This document shows, in pieces, positions 1-10,932 of a stretch of 64,000 bases of DNA. The stretch lies in NCBI GenBank assembly GCA_907163375.1, contig CAJQUW010008720.1, forward strand, positions 186,001 to 250,000, written 5' to 3'. Below the pieces are notes generated by a model, which searched no databases, had not been told where the DNA came from, and saw only the letters and a list, made by a program, of their open reading frames with translations. Source of the stretch: Prostheceraeus crozeri (taxonomy: Eukaryota; Platyhelminthes; Polycladida; Euryleptidae). A program made the translations under genes and the position numbers. Numbering within the stretch: the first letter of the stretch is position 1; each line of letters begins with the position of its first letter.

Positions 1-599
1 GTATAGTGCATACATTGAATCGAAGTCAGGCATCGATGTGTGTTTTGGTGTGTGCGAAGTGATATCACAGCACGCACGCATCTCTCACTGGCTCTGGTGT
101 CCTCTGCTGACAGCTATTGCTTGCCATTTCCAATAACAAGCGATACACGAATTATCTATTCGAGAAGGAGAAAGTTGTCTAATTCTGTAATGTGCCATTT
201 CGATATTAAGGTTACATGCAATATTCTTCCTTTCTAGGAAACCGAAGCGCGCGCTTCGTATAACATCATAAATCATTTCAAATTCCTTATATGGGATTTT
301 GGAAGCATTTTAAAAGTTACGATGACGAAATTTAATTTGTAGATATATGAACTTTAAGTGATGCAGTTTCCGCTAATAAAACCAAAGTACATATATTTTG
401 TATACTTTGTACAATAAAAAAATCGAGATCAAGGATCTTCAGTAGCGTGATTTCCTCCGGTTATGACACTTCAAATTTCTTCTGAATTTCAATTTTAGTG
501 TTAATCAAGCAGTCTGTGATCTCAGCAAAAATCATCAGAATATCAAAGTTAGTTGATTTCACTCAATAGTACGTGAGTATATATATATATATATATAAA
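1..599. other. Non-coding stretch with a TA microsatellite
   Basis: I see no gene here. A GC-rich palindrome (gaagcgcgcgcttc) lies near 245-258 in otherwise AT-rich DNA. A simple TA run occupies about 579-597, just before the Penelope-like relic begins. Confidence 0.6.
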
Positions 600-778
600 G
601 AAAAATAAAAACTAGAAGGGTACCTCAAACTGAGTTTAATTATGCTGCCGATCGATTTCACGAGTTGTCTCGCCTTTCAAGGCACTGCATAGAATGAAAT
701 AAGTATGTTACATAGAATCATTTACAAATTATAAAGATAGATATATGAAAATCATTAAGATATCTAAAATGAAATTAC

Positions 779-1202
779 TCAACAATTACTATTCAAAGAA
801 GGCCGAAATAAATTGATGAACATAGCTTCTCTATGTTCTCGCTCAATCTTGGTTGCTGTAGGCGGTAGTTGATAGAAGGGGGCCGACTTGAATTTTCCTC
901 CACAGTCACTTATGTGTTTACTGACTTTTAACACGGCATAATGTCGATTGGCGATATGTTGGCGGTGCAATGTCATTCTGTGATTAAATGTGTCGCCCGT
1001 TTGACCGATGTAATACTGTCCGCATGAACATTCCAATTTATAGATCATATTTGATGATTTACAATTGAAGTTATTTCTTATGTCAAAAGTTTTTCCAGCA
1101 TTTGTAAAATGAATCGTTCTTCCTGTTATAATGGTTTCACATGTTTTGCATAGTTTATTATCACATTTAGTTATTCCATTAATGGTTTCCGATTGTTGTT
1201 GT
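779..1202 (-). pseudogene. PLE linker and GIY-YIG endonuclease domain
   Basis: The C-terminal part of a Penelope-like protein. The GIY-YIG core reads IYKLECSCGQYYIGQTG, and a downstream Arg/His segment (HRMTLHRQH) fits the nuclease helix. Upstream, near 1090-1180, are paired cysteines of the kind found in the PLE linker (CDNKLCKTCETI). GIY-YIG enzymes nick DNA, and in this family the nick is thought to start reverse transcription at the target. The frame stays open to a stop at 779. It belongs to the broken element at 600-3690 and is unlikely to be expressed as a full protein. Confidence 0.75.
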
Positions 1203-2243
1203 TCAACAAAGAATTAATGATTTTGGTTGCTTATATGAGGCTTTTATTGTACAGTTCTTGAATGAGTCGTTCAATCTTAAATAATTGGATATTGGTTGAA
1301 TTAAATCATTGAAAATTTTCGGGTTATTCTTGTTATGGGCATGCACAAAAGGAATTAATTGTTCATTTTCATTTTGTTGACTTTGATTTTCATGACGTTT
1401 CTCAGTTTCAGCCTTTGCTATAGCGTCGTTGATTAATCGTTCAGGATAATCTAGTTCCTTTAAACGTGTTTTTAGTTCATCATATCTTTGGTTTCGTTTA
1501 GGTTTTTCCGATACTATTCTTTTTATCCTGTTGGCTAAATTGTAGGGTATATTGCGAAGGATGTGCTTCGGGGTGCGCTGAATTAAAAGCAGACCTGCCA
1601 ACTGTCCCGGATTTTCCGGGACAGTCCCGGATTTTGGAGCTGTCCCGGATGTCCCGGAAAAGTTAAAATGCTGTCCCGGATTTGAATTTATTAACCTAAG
1701 ATGAATTCTAGATAGTTTAAGAACGCATATTTCAAAAATTCGCGCTGCGCGCGCAATCCTAAGATAAGGAAACATGCATGATGATGAAGTTTGTGGATTT
1801 CTTAGTGGCATTGTCTTTTTACGCTGATGTCTTTTATTAATCATTATGTAGCCCGGATGTATTTCCTTCTATTGAGTTTAAAAAGGTAGTGTTTTCCAAA
1901 TTTGCATTCTAGTTTTTGCGACGAATGCTGTTAATAAGGTGGGATGTATCTTGTCATCTTGCTTTCAGACTGATCTTTCTGTTGAAGAGACTTGAGACCA
2001 TACTGTTGACTTGTAAACGTCAATTATGCATAATCATTCTTGCAATATTGCTTTGATTTGTCCAGATAGATGTATCTCAATAGTTTTGTTATCTTCTATT
2101 TAAGTAATTTACCACCTATGTTCACCACTTCCATTCTGATTAGAATAAACAAATCGCATTTTGTTTAATTGTTTTGCGTTGTTGCGTGTACAGCAATAAA
2201 ATCTTTTCAGCGTATTTTGTTGCTTTCGTTGTGAAATTTGCAG

Positions 2244-2308
2244 GACATGAGCAAGCCAAATACTTTGAGGAATTTCTCACAGAATTCGAGACATATCAAT
2301 ACTGGCAG
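2244..2308 (+). other. Exon-like segment inside a transposon
   Basis: A 65-bp block bordered by a pyrimidine-rich acceptor (tttgcag) and a good donor (cag|gtatgt). Two frames are open: one reads HEQAKYFEEFLTEFETYQYW, the other DMSKPNTLRNFSQ and onward. It lies within the TIR element at 1590-3174. If it is a true exon, it was either captured by the transposon or supplied by it. It could also be chance. Neither frame is a family I recognise. Confidence 0.25.
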
Positions 2309-2719
2309 GTATGTCAGTAAAGTCTCGTGTCAGGAAGGCTTTACATTTGAACAGGTTTTTGAATTCATTGCGCAGCATCCTAGATAAAAGCGTCCGTAGC
2401 CTTGATCTTAGAGTTTGGTTTCTCGAACCTATGGGTAGGAATCTGAATTTAACCAACGACAGAGATTTAATTGTTAGGATTTCAAGAGTTGCTCTATATC
2501 GAAATGTTTATTCATTCGATCATTTGCCATCATAATCGACAAAATTCGCCAAGTCTTGTAGACCTTTAGTTTAACTAATTTTATGGTCCACAGTTGCCTT
2601 GCTGTTATGAAATAGACGTATTTATCATTTATAAGTGATATTTTTCTACTTTTGATTCCAAATCATAAATAGAGTTGAAAAGCTGATGAAATGGGATTGC
2701 TACTCGACCATTTTGGTAA

Positions 2720-3129
2720 TACCGTAAATTCCCGCATATAGGACGCACTTTCTTCTTCAGAAGTTGACCTAAAAGCCCAGGTGCGTCTTATCCATGGACA
2801 CATTTATTATGAAAATAATGCATTTATCAAAAATCAAAAATTTCCTATAAACATTTCATACTTGCAATATTTGTCAATATTTATCAATATATCAATATTT
2901 TTGACTGACAGGATGAGTGAGTCATGAATCAGCACACACACTGCGATCGTAGCAATTGAATGGAGATGACTTAACTTAATGACACCGTTTCTATAAAAAA
3001 TAATGGAAATTAAAGATTAAAATTTGGATGCGTCCTATACGCAAGCACACAGTCTTTCCATCGCTTTTGGGGTCAAATATCCACTTCGTCCTATACATGG
3101 TATCGTCCTATACGCGGGTAGTTACGGTA
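2720..3129. mobile_element. MITE with taccgtaa ends
   Basis: A 410-bp element with matching inverted ends: taccgtaaattcccgcatat on the left and the complement of cgcgggtagttacggta on the right. Both ends continue into a shared taggacg block. It has no coding capacity and sits near the right end of the larger TIR element. Confidence 0.65.
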
Positions 3130-3174
3130 ATAAAATTTGTCCCGGATTTTCATGTTTCAAGATTGGCAGGTCTG

Positions 3175-3660
3175 TAAACGGCACATACATTAATGTGTCT
3201 GTTGGTTTTCTGTATATGTCGGTGCTCAACGAATTGTCAGAGTTTTTGTTTACTATTACATCTAAAAAATTCAAAAAGTTTTTGCTCTTTTCATGAGTGA
3301 ATTTGATAGAAGGATCAAGATTCTGAATTATTTCACATAATGTATCGAAATTGCCATACTGTGGATCCCAAATGACCCAACAATCATCTAAATACCTTTT
3401 CCACGATGATATAATATGATCTGAAGTGTTGGGATAATAATGCTGAATTCTGTCATACATGTGATTTTCCAAGTAGCCCATCACTAAAGTGGCGTACGTA
3501 GGGGCCATCTTGGTGCCCATAGCCGTTCCCGAAATTTGCAAATGATATTCCTCCTCAAATGAAAAATAATTATTGTCAAGTATTAATTGAATGCCCTTCA
3601 AAATGAATTCCTTCTCGAATCTAGTTGATATGAGGTCTTGTATGGTCTCCAAGTTTCGTC
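3175..3660 (-). pseudogene. PLE reverse transcriptase fragment
   Basis: Palm part of a Penelope-like RT. It shows GTAMGTKMAPTYATLVMGYL, the classic PLE block, followed by RYLDDCWVIW, which carries the YLDD-type catalytic aspartates. A later segment (FLNFLDVIVN, then IYRKPTDTLMYVPF) also matches the family order. The fingers region is missing, and the frame is cut by the TIR transposon ending at 3174. In this lineage the RT is closer to telomerase than to LTR elements. Confidence 0.75.
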
Positions 3661-3690
3661 CGATAATTTCAAGTTTAAATTTAATTTCAA

Positions 3691-4255
3691 ATTGAACATC
3701 CTATGATGAATGTTATATTAATGATATTTTAATCATGATGGTACTGTTATTATTATCATTGCTATCATTACCGCATTTGCATGTCAGTAGGTGAAATTCA
3801 ATTACCTGGCTTTGCGCTCTGCGTTATCCGCCTTGACCTTTTGGTAGATTTATATTGATACTATTTTTATTGTAATTGAAAGGGCTCTTCTGCCAACAAG
3901 CTTTTAGTTTCAACGAAAGAAATGTTATAAGAAAGAATACGTGGTTGTACTTAAGTAATAGGAAATAGTATAATGCAGAGTGGTCTTTCGCATCATCCTG
4001 ATACAGCCAGATATGCAATATTTCGCTCATTTCAGGAGATGCTCAGAGTCTGAGTATCAAGTGTTTTCTCCTAGTTGGAATTAGTGAATATAGAGCTTTT
4101 GATACGAGTTTTATGAGTAGATCAACACCAGAGTGGAATGAATAATGACAGATTCATATCCAATTAAGATTATGAATAGAAAGTCAAAATTGAATACCGG
4201 ATCCGATTATGTTAAAATTACTGTTTCGGTTTGTTTTCTGTTAACTTCTTTGCAG
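3691..4255. other. No gene recognised
   Basis: AT-rich sequence between the Penelope relic and the first candidate host exon. A 68-codon minus-strand reading frame near 3824-4030 has no recognisable motif and is probably chance. Confidence 0.5.
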
Positions 4256-4307
4256 GCAAAAAGCTATTGCGCACATCATTCAGGAGATAGTCAATTTATT
4301 TGGATCG
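4256..4307 (+). other. Candidate short exon, frame does not fit
   Basis: A 52-bp block after a strong acceptor (cttctttgcag) and before gtaatt. One frame gives a helix-like peptide, QKAIAHIIQEIVNLFGS. That frame ends between codons, while the next exon at 4470 needs two bases carried over, so the two cannot be spliced directly without losing the frame. It may be alternative, belong to another transcript, or be false. Confidence 0.25.
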
Positions 4308-4469
4308 GTAATTTAGAGTTATCAATATTTTCCACATAATATTCTAGTCTAGTTTATCTCATAGACGTTCAACTATAATCAGTAATGTTCTGCACTAACA
4401 TGAATTGTCCCTTTGATTCCATAAATTGAAGCAGCATTCATAGAATGAAGCTTGATCTCTGAATTTCAG

Positions 4470-4664
4470 AAAATATGTGTATCATTTGGAATCTCGGAAA
4501 AATGCAGATGATGGGCAAGATCAGGTGGAAGCAGAGAAATTAGAAAAGAAAGAAAAATTGCTGACGGAAGAACTAGAAGCTGTGAGCAATGAGTTGGCGG
4601 AGCTGCAAGAGGAAATTGATAAAGAAGAGGAGCGTGAGAAGAAACTTGCGAGTGACGAGAAAAA
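4470..4664 (+). CDS. Internal exon of a coiled-coil host protein
   Basis: A 195-bp exon with acceptor gaatttcag and donor aaaaa|gtgagt. It starts with one base completing a codon and ends with two, coding for 64 residues. After KYVYHLESRKNADDGQDQ the peptide is almost entirely charged heptads rich in Glu and Lys (for example LTEELEAVSNELAELQEEID), predicting a long coiled coil. The next supported exon is at 30456, in matching phase and with the same coiled-coil character. I do not recognise the gene. The protein is probably structural or cytoskeletal, but coiled coils alone do not define a function. Start and end of the gene lie elsewhere. Confidence 0.6.
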
Positions 4665-4666
4665 GT

Positions 4667-7132
4667 GAGTCGATAAAGTGTTATTGAATTGTAGATAGGC
4701 TTAGTCGAAAAACAATGCTTGGATACACTAAAAGCTGTCGTGCAGAATGAAATGCACTTCTGCATGGTTGAATACAGTTCAGTAGAAAAATGAAGGCAAT
4801 GGCAATGCTGACAAGTGCATATAAAAATTACGGTAAGTATGATGGTTTAGCAAGAAAGAGAACCAATTTCCCAATTCGCAAATAAAGCAATTTCAATAGG
4901 CGCTCTGTTTCGCGACTATGAAATGTTGCGCAAAAATAGCGAATCTAAAATATACAGCATGACAATTTCAAAGTATATAACAAGTTGGATGATGAATTAG
5001 TGTGATGGATTGTACTATATTGGGGAATTTTCAGGTTGAAAATGTTGTTTGTTGGATTCAAGCAGCATATTTGATAATTGATTTTCAAAGAAAAATGCTT
5101 TCCTGCTGTTTTTATTGTTTATGTTAATCTCAATTAAGCTTTCGCCAATACTGGTCTTGTCAGAAGCGTTAGTGGTTTTTGTACGTGTTTGCATGGTAAA
5201 TATAAAATTCAAAGTCAAAGAGATAGATATACAAAGCATGGAAAGCAGCAATGAAATTGAATAAACGATAGATCAAATTGCCATGCAAAAGATTATTTAA
5301 GAACATTTGTGCATAATATCAAAATATCCAGCTGTCAAGTGCACGACTCTCTTCATGTGAATTGATGGTCAACTTCCTTGGCAATACTTTCTAGAAAGCG
5401 GAGATTGTTAGGGTCTCAATTATGTGGTCTACGAAATTGAATGCCTCAGAAAGAGTACATCTGTAATACTATCTGTACTACATCAGTAAACTCCACATTC
5501 GCTACAAAGGGCACTTTAAAACACAACGATAATTCTCCGCATATCATCACTTAATAAATCGTCAACTGGAATGAAATAGCAACTGGTATACAAAATAAAA
5601 GTAATCGGGCATTATGGATACCCTTTCAATCTCTGCTTTCTAGAGAGCAATACAATTCAACATGGAAAGCCGACTAACAGTTCACACAAGGAGAGTCGTG
5701 TACTTGGTAGTTTGATCGTTTGTACTTTCACACTCTTTGGTTACAGTGGTCAATATCTATCAATGTCTGCCAATATCTAATTTTTCTACCTATTTATTTG
5801 ACTTTAAAAATCATATATCTAATGTGCTATCATGTAGAAAAATCACTTGACAAGGCCGGTTTTGGCGAAAGCTTTAGTGAGATTGATAAAAACAACTAAA
5901 ATAGTAGCAAGACTTATTTATTTGAAAAATCGATTTTAGTGATGTTGTGTTAGAGATAGTGAAGGTTATAACTCTCCTCGTGCTTGAAGGTGTACTACAG
6001 GATGGTCAAAACAAGCTTGGAAGGAGAGGTGATCACCTAGTCGGGCTCTTGGGCTGGTTTTGAATGTCAACTTTGAACAGGAACTTGCTTGGACGAAAGC
6101 AAGGTAGTATTCGTATAAGCCCGTAGTCACGTTGCTAATGAACTCCGTAGCGAAACGCAAGAGGAAATGCAAATTAAAGTTGAATGCGATTGATAATTGA
6201 GTCTACAATGCTCCATGTTTAAGTGTGTTATAGCATCCATTCGAAATTATACGGCTTGTTGATAGCTTTGCAAAATAAGATTGTTGTGACCATAAATCGA
6301 TGACGATACATATTTCATCTAAAGTATTCATCATAACATTTTCTATGCTTGCACTAAATGTGAGTCATTGTCCATAACATGTCAAACGGAGAATCTGTTT
6401 CTCGACGGGATTTGTGAATTTCCAGATGTCGATGTCTCAAAAATAGAAGCTAGGATTCAAAATGCAGGATCCATATTAGTTTCAGTGAAGAGCATTTTGT
6501 AACATTTTCCAACTAAAGCGACTGCATCGGCGAAGTGCGATATATTCTGCCAATGCTTTATTTTATTTATACTAATTTTTGCGGGAAGCGCTTTAAATAT
6601 ATTTTAATCGCAGATTTTGATCATGACCTCGTTGGCTATGAAGATAGTCTTCGTGAAAGAAAAATGTTTGAATGGTGTTTCGAATCACCGACAGTATTAT
6701 GGGCTTTGGATGTGACACAGGTGTTGAAAAATAGGCCTTATATATACATAAATCACTGGTTCAGTCAGGGCAACTCATGCCGGAAATTCTGGCAATTTAA
6801 TATTATGCCTACATCAGTACCCGAAGAACTCTTTGATTCACATGATCATAGTATAGATTACGGATTCAGTGTTTCATATTAAATTCATTGTTAAATTAGC
6901 ACGGAGTCATCATTTCTTGTCATTCCGAAATGATGTCCTGTTTGGAACTTTTGACTGTATTATGATAAATTTGCAGGCATTATTTGTTTTAGATAATTTG
7001 CTTTCTTCTTGGTGATCACAAATTATTCCTATAATGAATAATGTTGTCAAGTAAAAAAATGAACATTATACTGTAATTTATGCAATAATATAATAAATGA
7101 TATAATAGAAATATAAAGAAGTTCTGAAGTCT
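4667..7132. other. Intronic DNA, no gene recognised
   Basis: AT-rich DNA. The longest reading frame (6535-6882, plus strand, 115 codons) has no motif I know, is rich in Tyr, Phe and Trp and has no splice-like borders; I treat it as chance. No clear terminal repeats were seen. Confidence 0.45.
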
Positions 7133-7140
7133 GATCCAAC

Positions 7141-7205
7141 CACAGAATTAGATTCATCTGCGCGCGCTTCGGCCGAAGCGGATAAACAAAATATTTAATT
7201 CTGTG
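7141..7205. mobile_element. 65-bp micro-transposon with perfect 8-bp target duplication
   Basis: The flanks gatccaac (7133-7140) and gatccaac (7206-7213) are identical. The ends cacagaatta and taattctgtg are exact 10-bp inverted repeats. The centre holds a GC-rich palindrome, gcttcggccgaagc. The 8-bp duplication and inverted ends are what hAT-type transposition leaves, so this looks like an extremely short non-autonomous element. The left 14 bases recur at 11840-11853. Confidence 0.6.
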
Positions 7206-7507
7206 GATCCAACTGTTTTAATCAGTATCTCTAAAAAAGTAATTTTTTGGTTCCACGAACTTTATTAATTGTAGATCGTACTACTGCTTATTTATCGATC
7301 AGTAACGCTGATTTAATCGATATTTTGCGACAGATTTAGAGAAAAATGTATGTGACCGTATTTCTAAAAGAAATGGGTGAGTCGATGATCAATGTTGCGC
7401 GTAATCTGACAGAAATATCAGACGAAATTTTCATTATATATTTAACAAGAGAAGAAATAACTTGACATATCATACAAAATAGGAAAAAAAGACAAGCACA
7501 TGGAAAA

Positions 7508-7957
7508 TTAAGAGCGAAAACAGCCAGCCATTGATAAACTTAAGCCATTCCCTCTGATTATCGCGACACTGATGCGCTGCTGTAACCAAGAATGTTCTCG
7601 TCGGTCGCCAGTTGCTTCACTCATTAGATTGCCAAGTGACTTCAGAAATGTCTTTGTTGATTCACCGTACACTCCAGTAGTCTCGATAGCAATGGGTTGG
7701 AACAGATATTGAGGTACGAGGTCACGGTACTTCAAACGCTTGCGATCTTCAGCTGCAGCAGAGGCGGTTCCCGAATTGATTGCAGAATCAACTAGATTGG
7801 AAGCAGCATACGTGTCGGTACAGGTGAAATCCCACAACAGGTGCTTGCCATTTTTGTATGGGAAGGTGGTGAGACCGTCAGGTCGCCTGCCGTCATGGTT
7901 GCTTAATCCAATCGGTTCAAGGACTGTTGGAATGCCTGCAGTTTGGAATTACGTCAT
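7508..7957 (-). pseudogene. C-terminal PD...D nuclease-like domain
   Basis: Read on the minus strand, about 7935-7840 gives LEPIGLSNHDGRRPDGLTTF, then LLWDFTCTDTYAASNL. The PD of RPDG, followed about 14 residues later by a beta-strand-like LLWDFT, fits the PD-(D/E)XK nuclease pattern (with Thr where Lys is usual). The frame stays open to a stop at 7508 through ETTGVYGESTKTFLKSLG and LQQRISVAIIRGNGLS. In restriction-like-endonuclease LINEs this domain cuts the target DNA. The family match is from memory of the sequence pattern, not from a search. Confidence 0.5.
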
Positions 7958-8626
7958 TTACAGCAGCATGACGTGGGGCACTCCGGAATTAAAGCGACAG
8001 GATAATGGATGGAGACCGAGACTGTCAATTTCTCCCCCAAAACGACATTTATGAGGAGCACAGACACTGGAACCAATACGCTGAGCGACTGCTATTCTAA
8101 ATTCATTAGCATCCAAGTGAGTTCCAAGGGAAGGACAAGGTAAAGCATTTAACCAAGATCCTGATTCAGGACAAGACGCAGCCAGTAAGCGAGCTTTCGA
8201 AATTTGGTTTGATTCCTTCATCAAAGATTGAAGGCGCTGGTCTTGCAACACTTTGTCCCACGAACTCTGTTGTTCAAGATGATCCGACTGAGGTAGCTCC
8301 AAGTCATTTGCCACCCAACTTTCAACCACTGCCTTTTCTGTGTTCGAAGGAGAAAAATCCGGTATTTTTTTAAGTATAGATCCGACCAATTTAGAAGTTG
8401 AAAAAACAGAAGCTTGATAAGCAGGACGAGCGATATCGATAAATAGGCGGATACCCAGACCACCCATTTTAACAGGCAAAAATGCTTGGACTAAACTGGA
8501 CCCAGAAATGTCAACATTTGTAATGGAGAAAAGACTGACTTTCAACAGATCATCTAATGGATGTAATAGCCTGATGTTTTCATGAAAGGGAGTTGTTCGC
8601 AAAAAAGTAGAGAAACTTTGGCACAC
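7958..8626 (-). pseudogene. Connection region of the same LINE
   Basis: An open frame of 222 codons. It shows FLRTTPFHENIRLLHPLDDL and FLPVKMGGLGIRL, which follow the RT palm in this element type, and ends with the Cys/His-bearing stretch CAPHKCRFGGEIDSLGLHPL. That last part may be a zinc knuckle just before the nuclease-like domain. The frame breaks at 7958, about 90 bp before the PDG motif. A conserved long open frame suggests the element died fairly recently compared with neighbouring relics. Confidence 0.6.
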
Positions 8627-9127
8627 TTAGACTTTGCTTCAGCAGAGAAAAAGCTGTGTGTGAGTCGAGGTACTGCAGATTCTTTGTTAAATGAATGTAA
8701 GCCGATCGTTTATCATTCAAATCATCTTCAACTGATGGTCGATGATGGTAGCTCCAAGTCGGTTTAAAGTTGTAGACGACTTGAAGCCTGGAAGGAGCTT
8801 TTGAAAGTCATTAATGCACTCTTGGTCCAGAGGTGGTGAATTTGGTGGAGTAAATATGAGACACTTCGACTCGTTGATTTCTAAGCCAATTCTCTTAAAA
8901 GATGGGATGATAACGTTCAAATCATCGATCACAGTTTTGGGGTCTCCAGCAATTATTGTCCCATCATCAAGGTATCACACAGACAACTCAGACGACACCT
9001 TGCGAATGACATTGTCAATCCCAATAGCAAATAGAGCAGGACCAGCAGGGTCTCCCTGCTGTATTCCAGTCGAAGAAAGTATGGTCTCGTTCCCATAAGT
9101 CAAGAAAGATTCCTGTGAATAGGCTTG
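8627..9127 (-). pseudogene. RT motifs B and C of the same LINE
   Basis: In changed frames on the minus strand I read TGIQQGDPAGPALFAIGID (motif B, near 9075-9020), then a TGA stop, then YLDDGTIIAGDPK (motif C with the two catalytic Asp, near 8975). An open frame at 8932-8717 continues with LGLEINESKCLIF-like sequence (seen: IGLEINESKCLIF). The catalytic tetrad is intact in sequence, but the reading frame is not. Confidence 0.6.
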
Positions 9128-9958
9128 TCATAGCAGATTGTATAAACCTGGAAGTCTTGATTTAGCAGTTTCAAGAAGAATGTCTCTGTTGAGTGTATTA
9201 AAAGCATTCCGAATATCCAGAAGCACCATCACCTTGTTGTCACTTGCCGTTTCTATGTAACGACGTACGGCATGAACACCAGCTTCACATCCGTTCCTCA
9301 CTCCAAAACCTAGTTGTTGTGGCCTCAACTCCTCACCAAGGTGATGACTTGCTTTTCTAGGACCCACTTTAGTAGCAAGCCGTCGAAAGACATTGCCAAT
9401 TGCTATAGCTCTTATTCCACCATCCTTCTTAGTCAAAGCAATAAGACGAGCACCATAAAAGAGAGGAGTTATCTCTTCGGCCACTATACCTTCTAGAATG
9501 AAGTTCACGAAGTGTGTCAATTCTTGCTTCAGCTTTCCACCAGCTGCACCTGCTTTCTTTGAGACAAGGTCAAGTAAGTGGCAGGGCATACCACCGGATG
9601 AACTGCTTGGAAATGACATCAAGGCAATAAAAACATCTTCTAAACTGACAATGACGGGATTAGAATTGGAAGCAGGAGGTGCGGGCATGTTCAGGTTAAT
9701 GGGTGAAGATGGATGTTTTGACCGAAGGGCTTCGAGAGAGCTAGTGCCATAAAGGGCCACATCAGAGTCAGAAGACAGGATTCGAAATGCTGCAGTAACA
9801 TCGCCGTCAGCAATTTTTGATGCGACGAGTTTGCGAAGACGTGTTTTGAACATTTCCTCTTTCTCGGCCTCATCCTCCAGCCTATGTCGGACTTTTGACT
9901 TCGTAAGAAACAACGGCTTTGCCTTAGAATCAGCAGTTGGCAAGGCATTGCTTTCCAT
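9128..9958 (-). pseudogene. N-terminal and fingers part of the RT
   Basis: An open frame of 276 codons starting at ATG 9958. The first 60 residues are charged, then comes DGDVTAAFRILSSD, a conserved-looking block before the RT. Fingers motifs follow: FYGARLIALTKKDGGIRAIA (RT block with the Lys/Arg contacts) and LRPQQLGFGVRNGCEAGVHA. Motif A is VLLDIRNAFNTLNRD, carrying the first catalytic Asp. The frame is lost at 9128, before motif B. The Met at 9958 may not be the original start. Confidence 0.65.
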
Positions 9959-10753
9959 AAACTTTGAAGTTTGCCTTTTTACAAGAGACGAAATACCTAC
10001 AACTCAGCATATAAATGGAATCGTATGTGCAAGCAGATATAAAGAATTTCTACCTCAGAGAACATGCAAGTCGTACATGATGAGGAGTCAGACAAAGCGA
10101 ATAGCTTCTTGTGAGTTGAATGTCACACGTCCTCAAAATATCGCTAATATTCGCATTATAATGAAAAAGTCGAATTTCTCATTGCTGACATGTGACTATG
10201 AAGTCTCCTGCATAATCTTAGAGTAATTTAGAGCATATTAGAAGAACTTTATTTTCTTTTTTCTTTTTTTCTTACTACCGTTGCATCGCATTTCAACAGA
10301 GAAGGCATCTCATTTCCGCTATCAGAGTATTATAAATGCAATTTGGAATGTGTGAGAAAAGGATTTGTCAACAGGTTATGCGACTGCGTCGAATTCCTAT
10401 ATTTAATATGACGTCAACCACATACAGGGATGTCTGGTAGAAATACGTATAATTGGAGTGGATAACATTCATTGGGTACATATCATCATAATGAATTTGT
10501 TGCAATGGTTGTTATGCCTGAGACGAACATGTAGCGACAATAATTGAAGATGTAGCATTCACGTTCGAAGACGTTGTTAACCAGACTGTGGGGTTGACTG
10601 GAGAGAACATGTATAGAAGTATTATCTGCGCCGATTTGATGACTAGCGTTTCAGTCACTTAAATGGTGTGTCTATTCAACTGGAGGAAAAGAATTAAATT
10701 GCTTTTGATCACTAAAAATTGTCCGTGCTGTAAAGCATGATATTCAGAATGTA
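9959..10753. other. No gene recognised
   Basis: AT-rich intronic sequence upstream of the LINE. A plus-strand frame (9831-10226) only shadows the LINE and its edge. A T/C-rich run lies near 10250-10275. Confidence 0.45.
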
Positions 10754-10930
10754 CAGTGGAACCTCCTATTGCGGACATTCTATACAGCGGACACCTCCGT
10801 ATTACGGACAGTTAAGCTCAGTCCCGAATGATGTTCGTATCATCACCGGGAACTCCATATTGTGGACACCTCTAAAATGCGGACACTAAGGCGCAGTCCC
10901 GACGGTGTCCGTAATATGGAGGTTCTACTG
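10754..10930. mobile_element. pogo/Tigger-like MITE
   Basis: A 177-bp element bounded by TA dinucleotides (10752-10753 and 10931-10932). Ends are cagtggaacctcctatt and the complement of aatatggaggttctactg. The CAGTGGAACCTC-type end with TA duplication is characteristic of pogo/Tigger relatives of Tc1/mariner. Internal gcggaca/tgtccg repeats strengthen the palindromic structure. There is no coding capacity. Confidence 0.75.
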
Positions 10931-10932
10931 TA

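Larger units (their letters stand above)
1590..3174. mobile_element. Non-autonomous TIR transposon inserted in the PLE
   Basis: The ends are cagacctgccaac on the left and its near-complement ttggcaggtctg on the right. Repeated cccgga/tcccgg motifs lie just inside both ends. The flanks taaaag (1584-1589) and taaacg (3175-3180) look like a 6-bp target duplication with one mismatch, and removing the element restores Penelope sequence. Terminal CAG and duplication size suggest a hAT-like group with 6-bp duplications, but that assignment is inference. I see no transposase inside. It contains the MITE at 2720-3129 and an exon-like block at 2244-2308. Confidence 0.7.
600..3690 (-). mobile_element. 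Penelope-like retroelement relic, split by a later insertion
   Basis: A minus-strand Penelope-like element (PLE): a telomerase-related reverse transcriptase followed by a GIY-YIG endonuclease, the order normal for this family. The RT half lies at about 3175-3660. The nuclease half and a Cys-containing linker lie at about 779-1580. The two were separated by the TIR element at 1590-3174; with that removed, the RT tail meets the linker. The copy lacks the N-terminal RT part, so it looks 5'-truncated, as PLE copies usually are, and it carries a few breaks. The left limit is set only by the end of recognisable sequence (about 600-660). Confidence 0.75.
7508..9958 (-). mobile_element. LINE-like retroelement with C-terminal nuclease-like domain, broken
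   Basis: A minus-strand non-LTR-type element. In order it has an N-terminal RT region (9958-9128), the RT catalytic and palm-end part (about 9128-8700), a connection/thumb-like region (8626-7958) and a C-terminal domain with a PD...D pattern (about 7900-7508). The latter resembles restriction-like (PD-(D/E)XK) nucleases used by early-branching LINEs such as R2/CRE types. I do not assign the clade. At least one in-frame stop and several frame changes interrupt it, so it is dead. Its 5' and 3' limits are only those of recognisable coding sequence. Confidence 0.65.

Noticed and set aside
4256-4307. Treating the 52-bp block as a confirmed exon of the coiled-coil gene
   Set aside because: Splicing it to the 4470 exon breaks the coiled-coil frame; kept only as a weak candidate.
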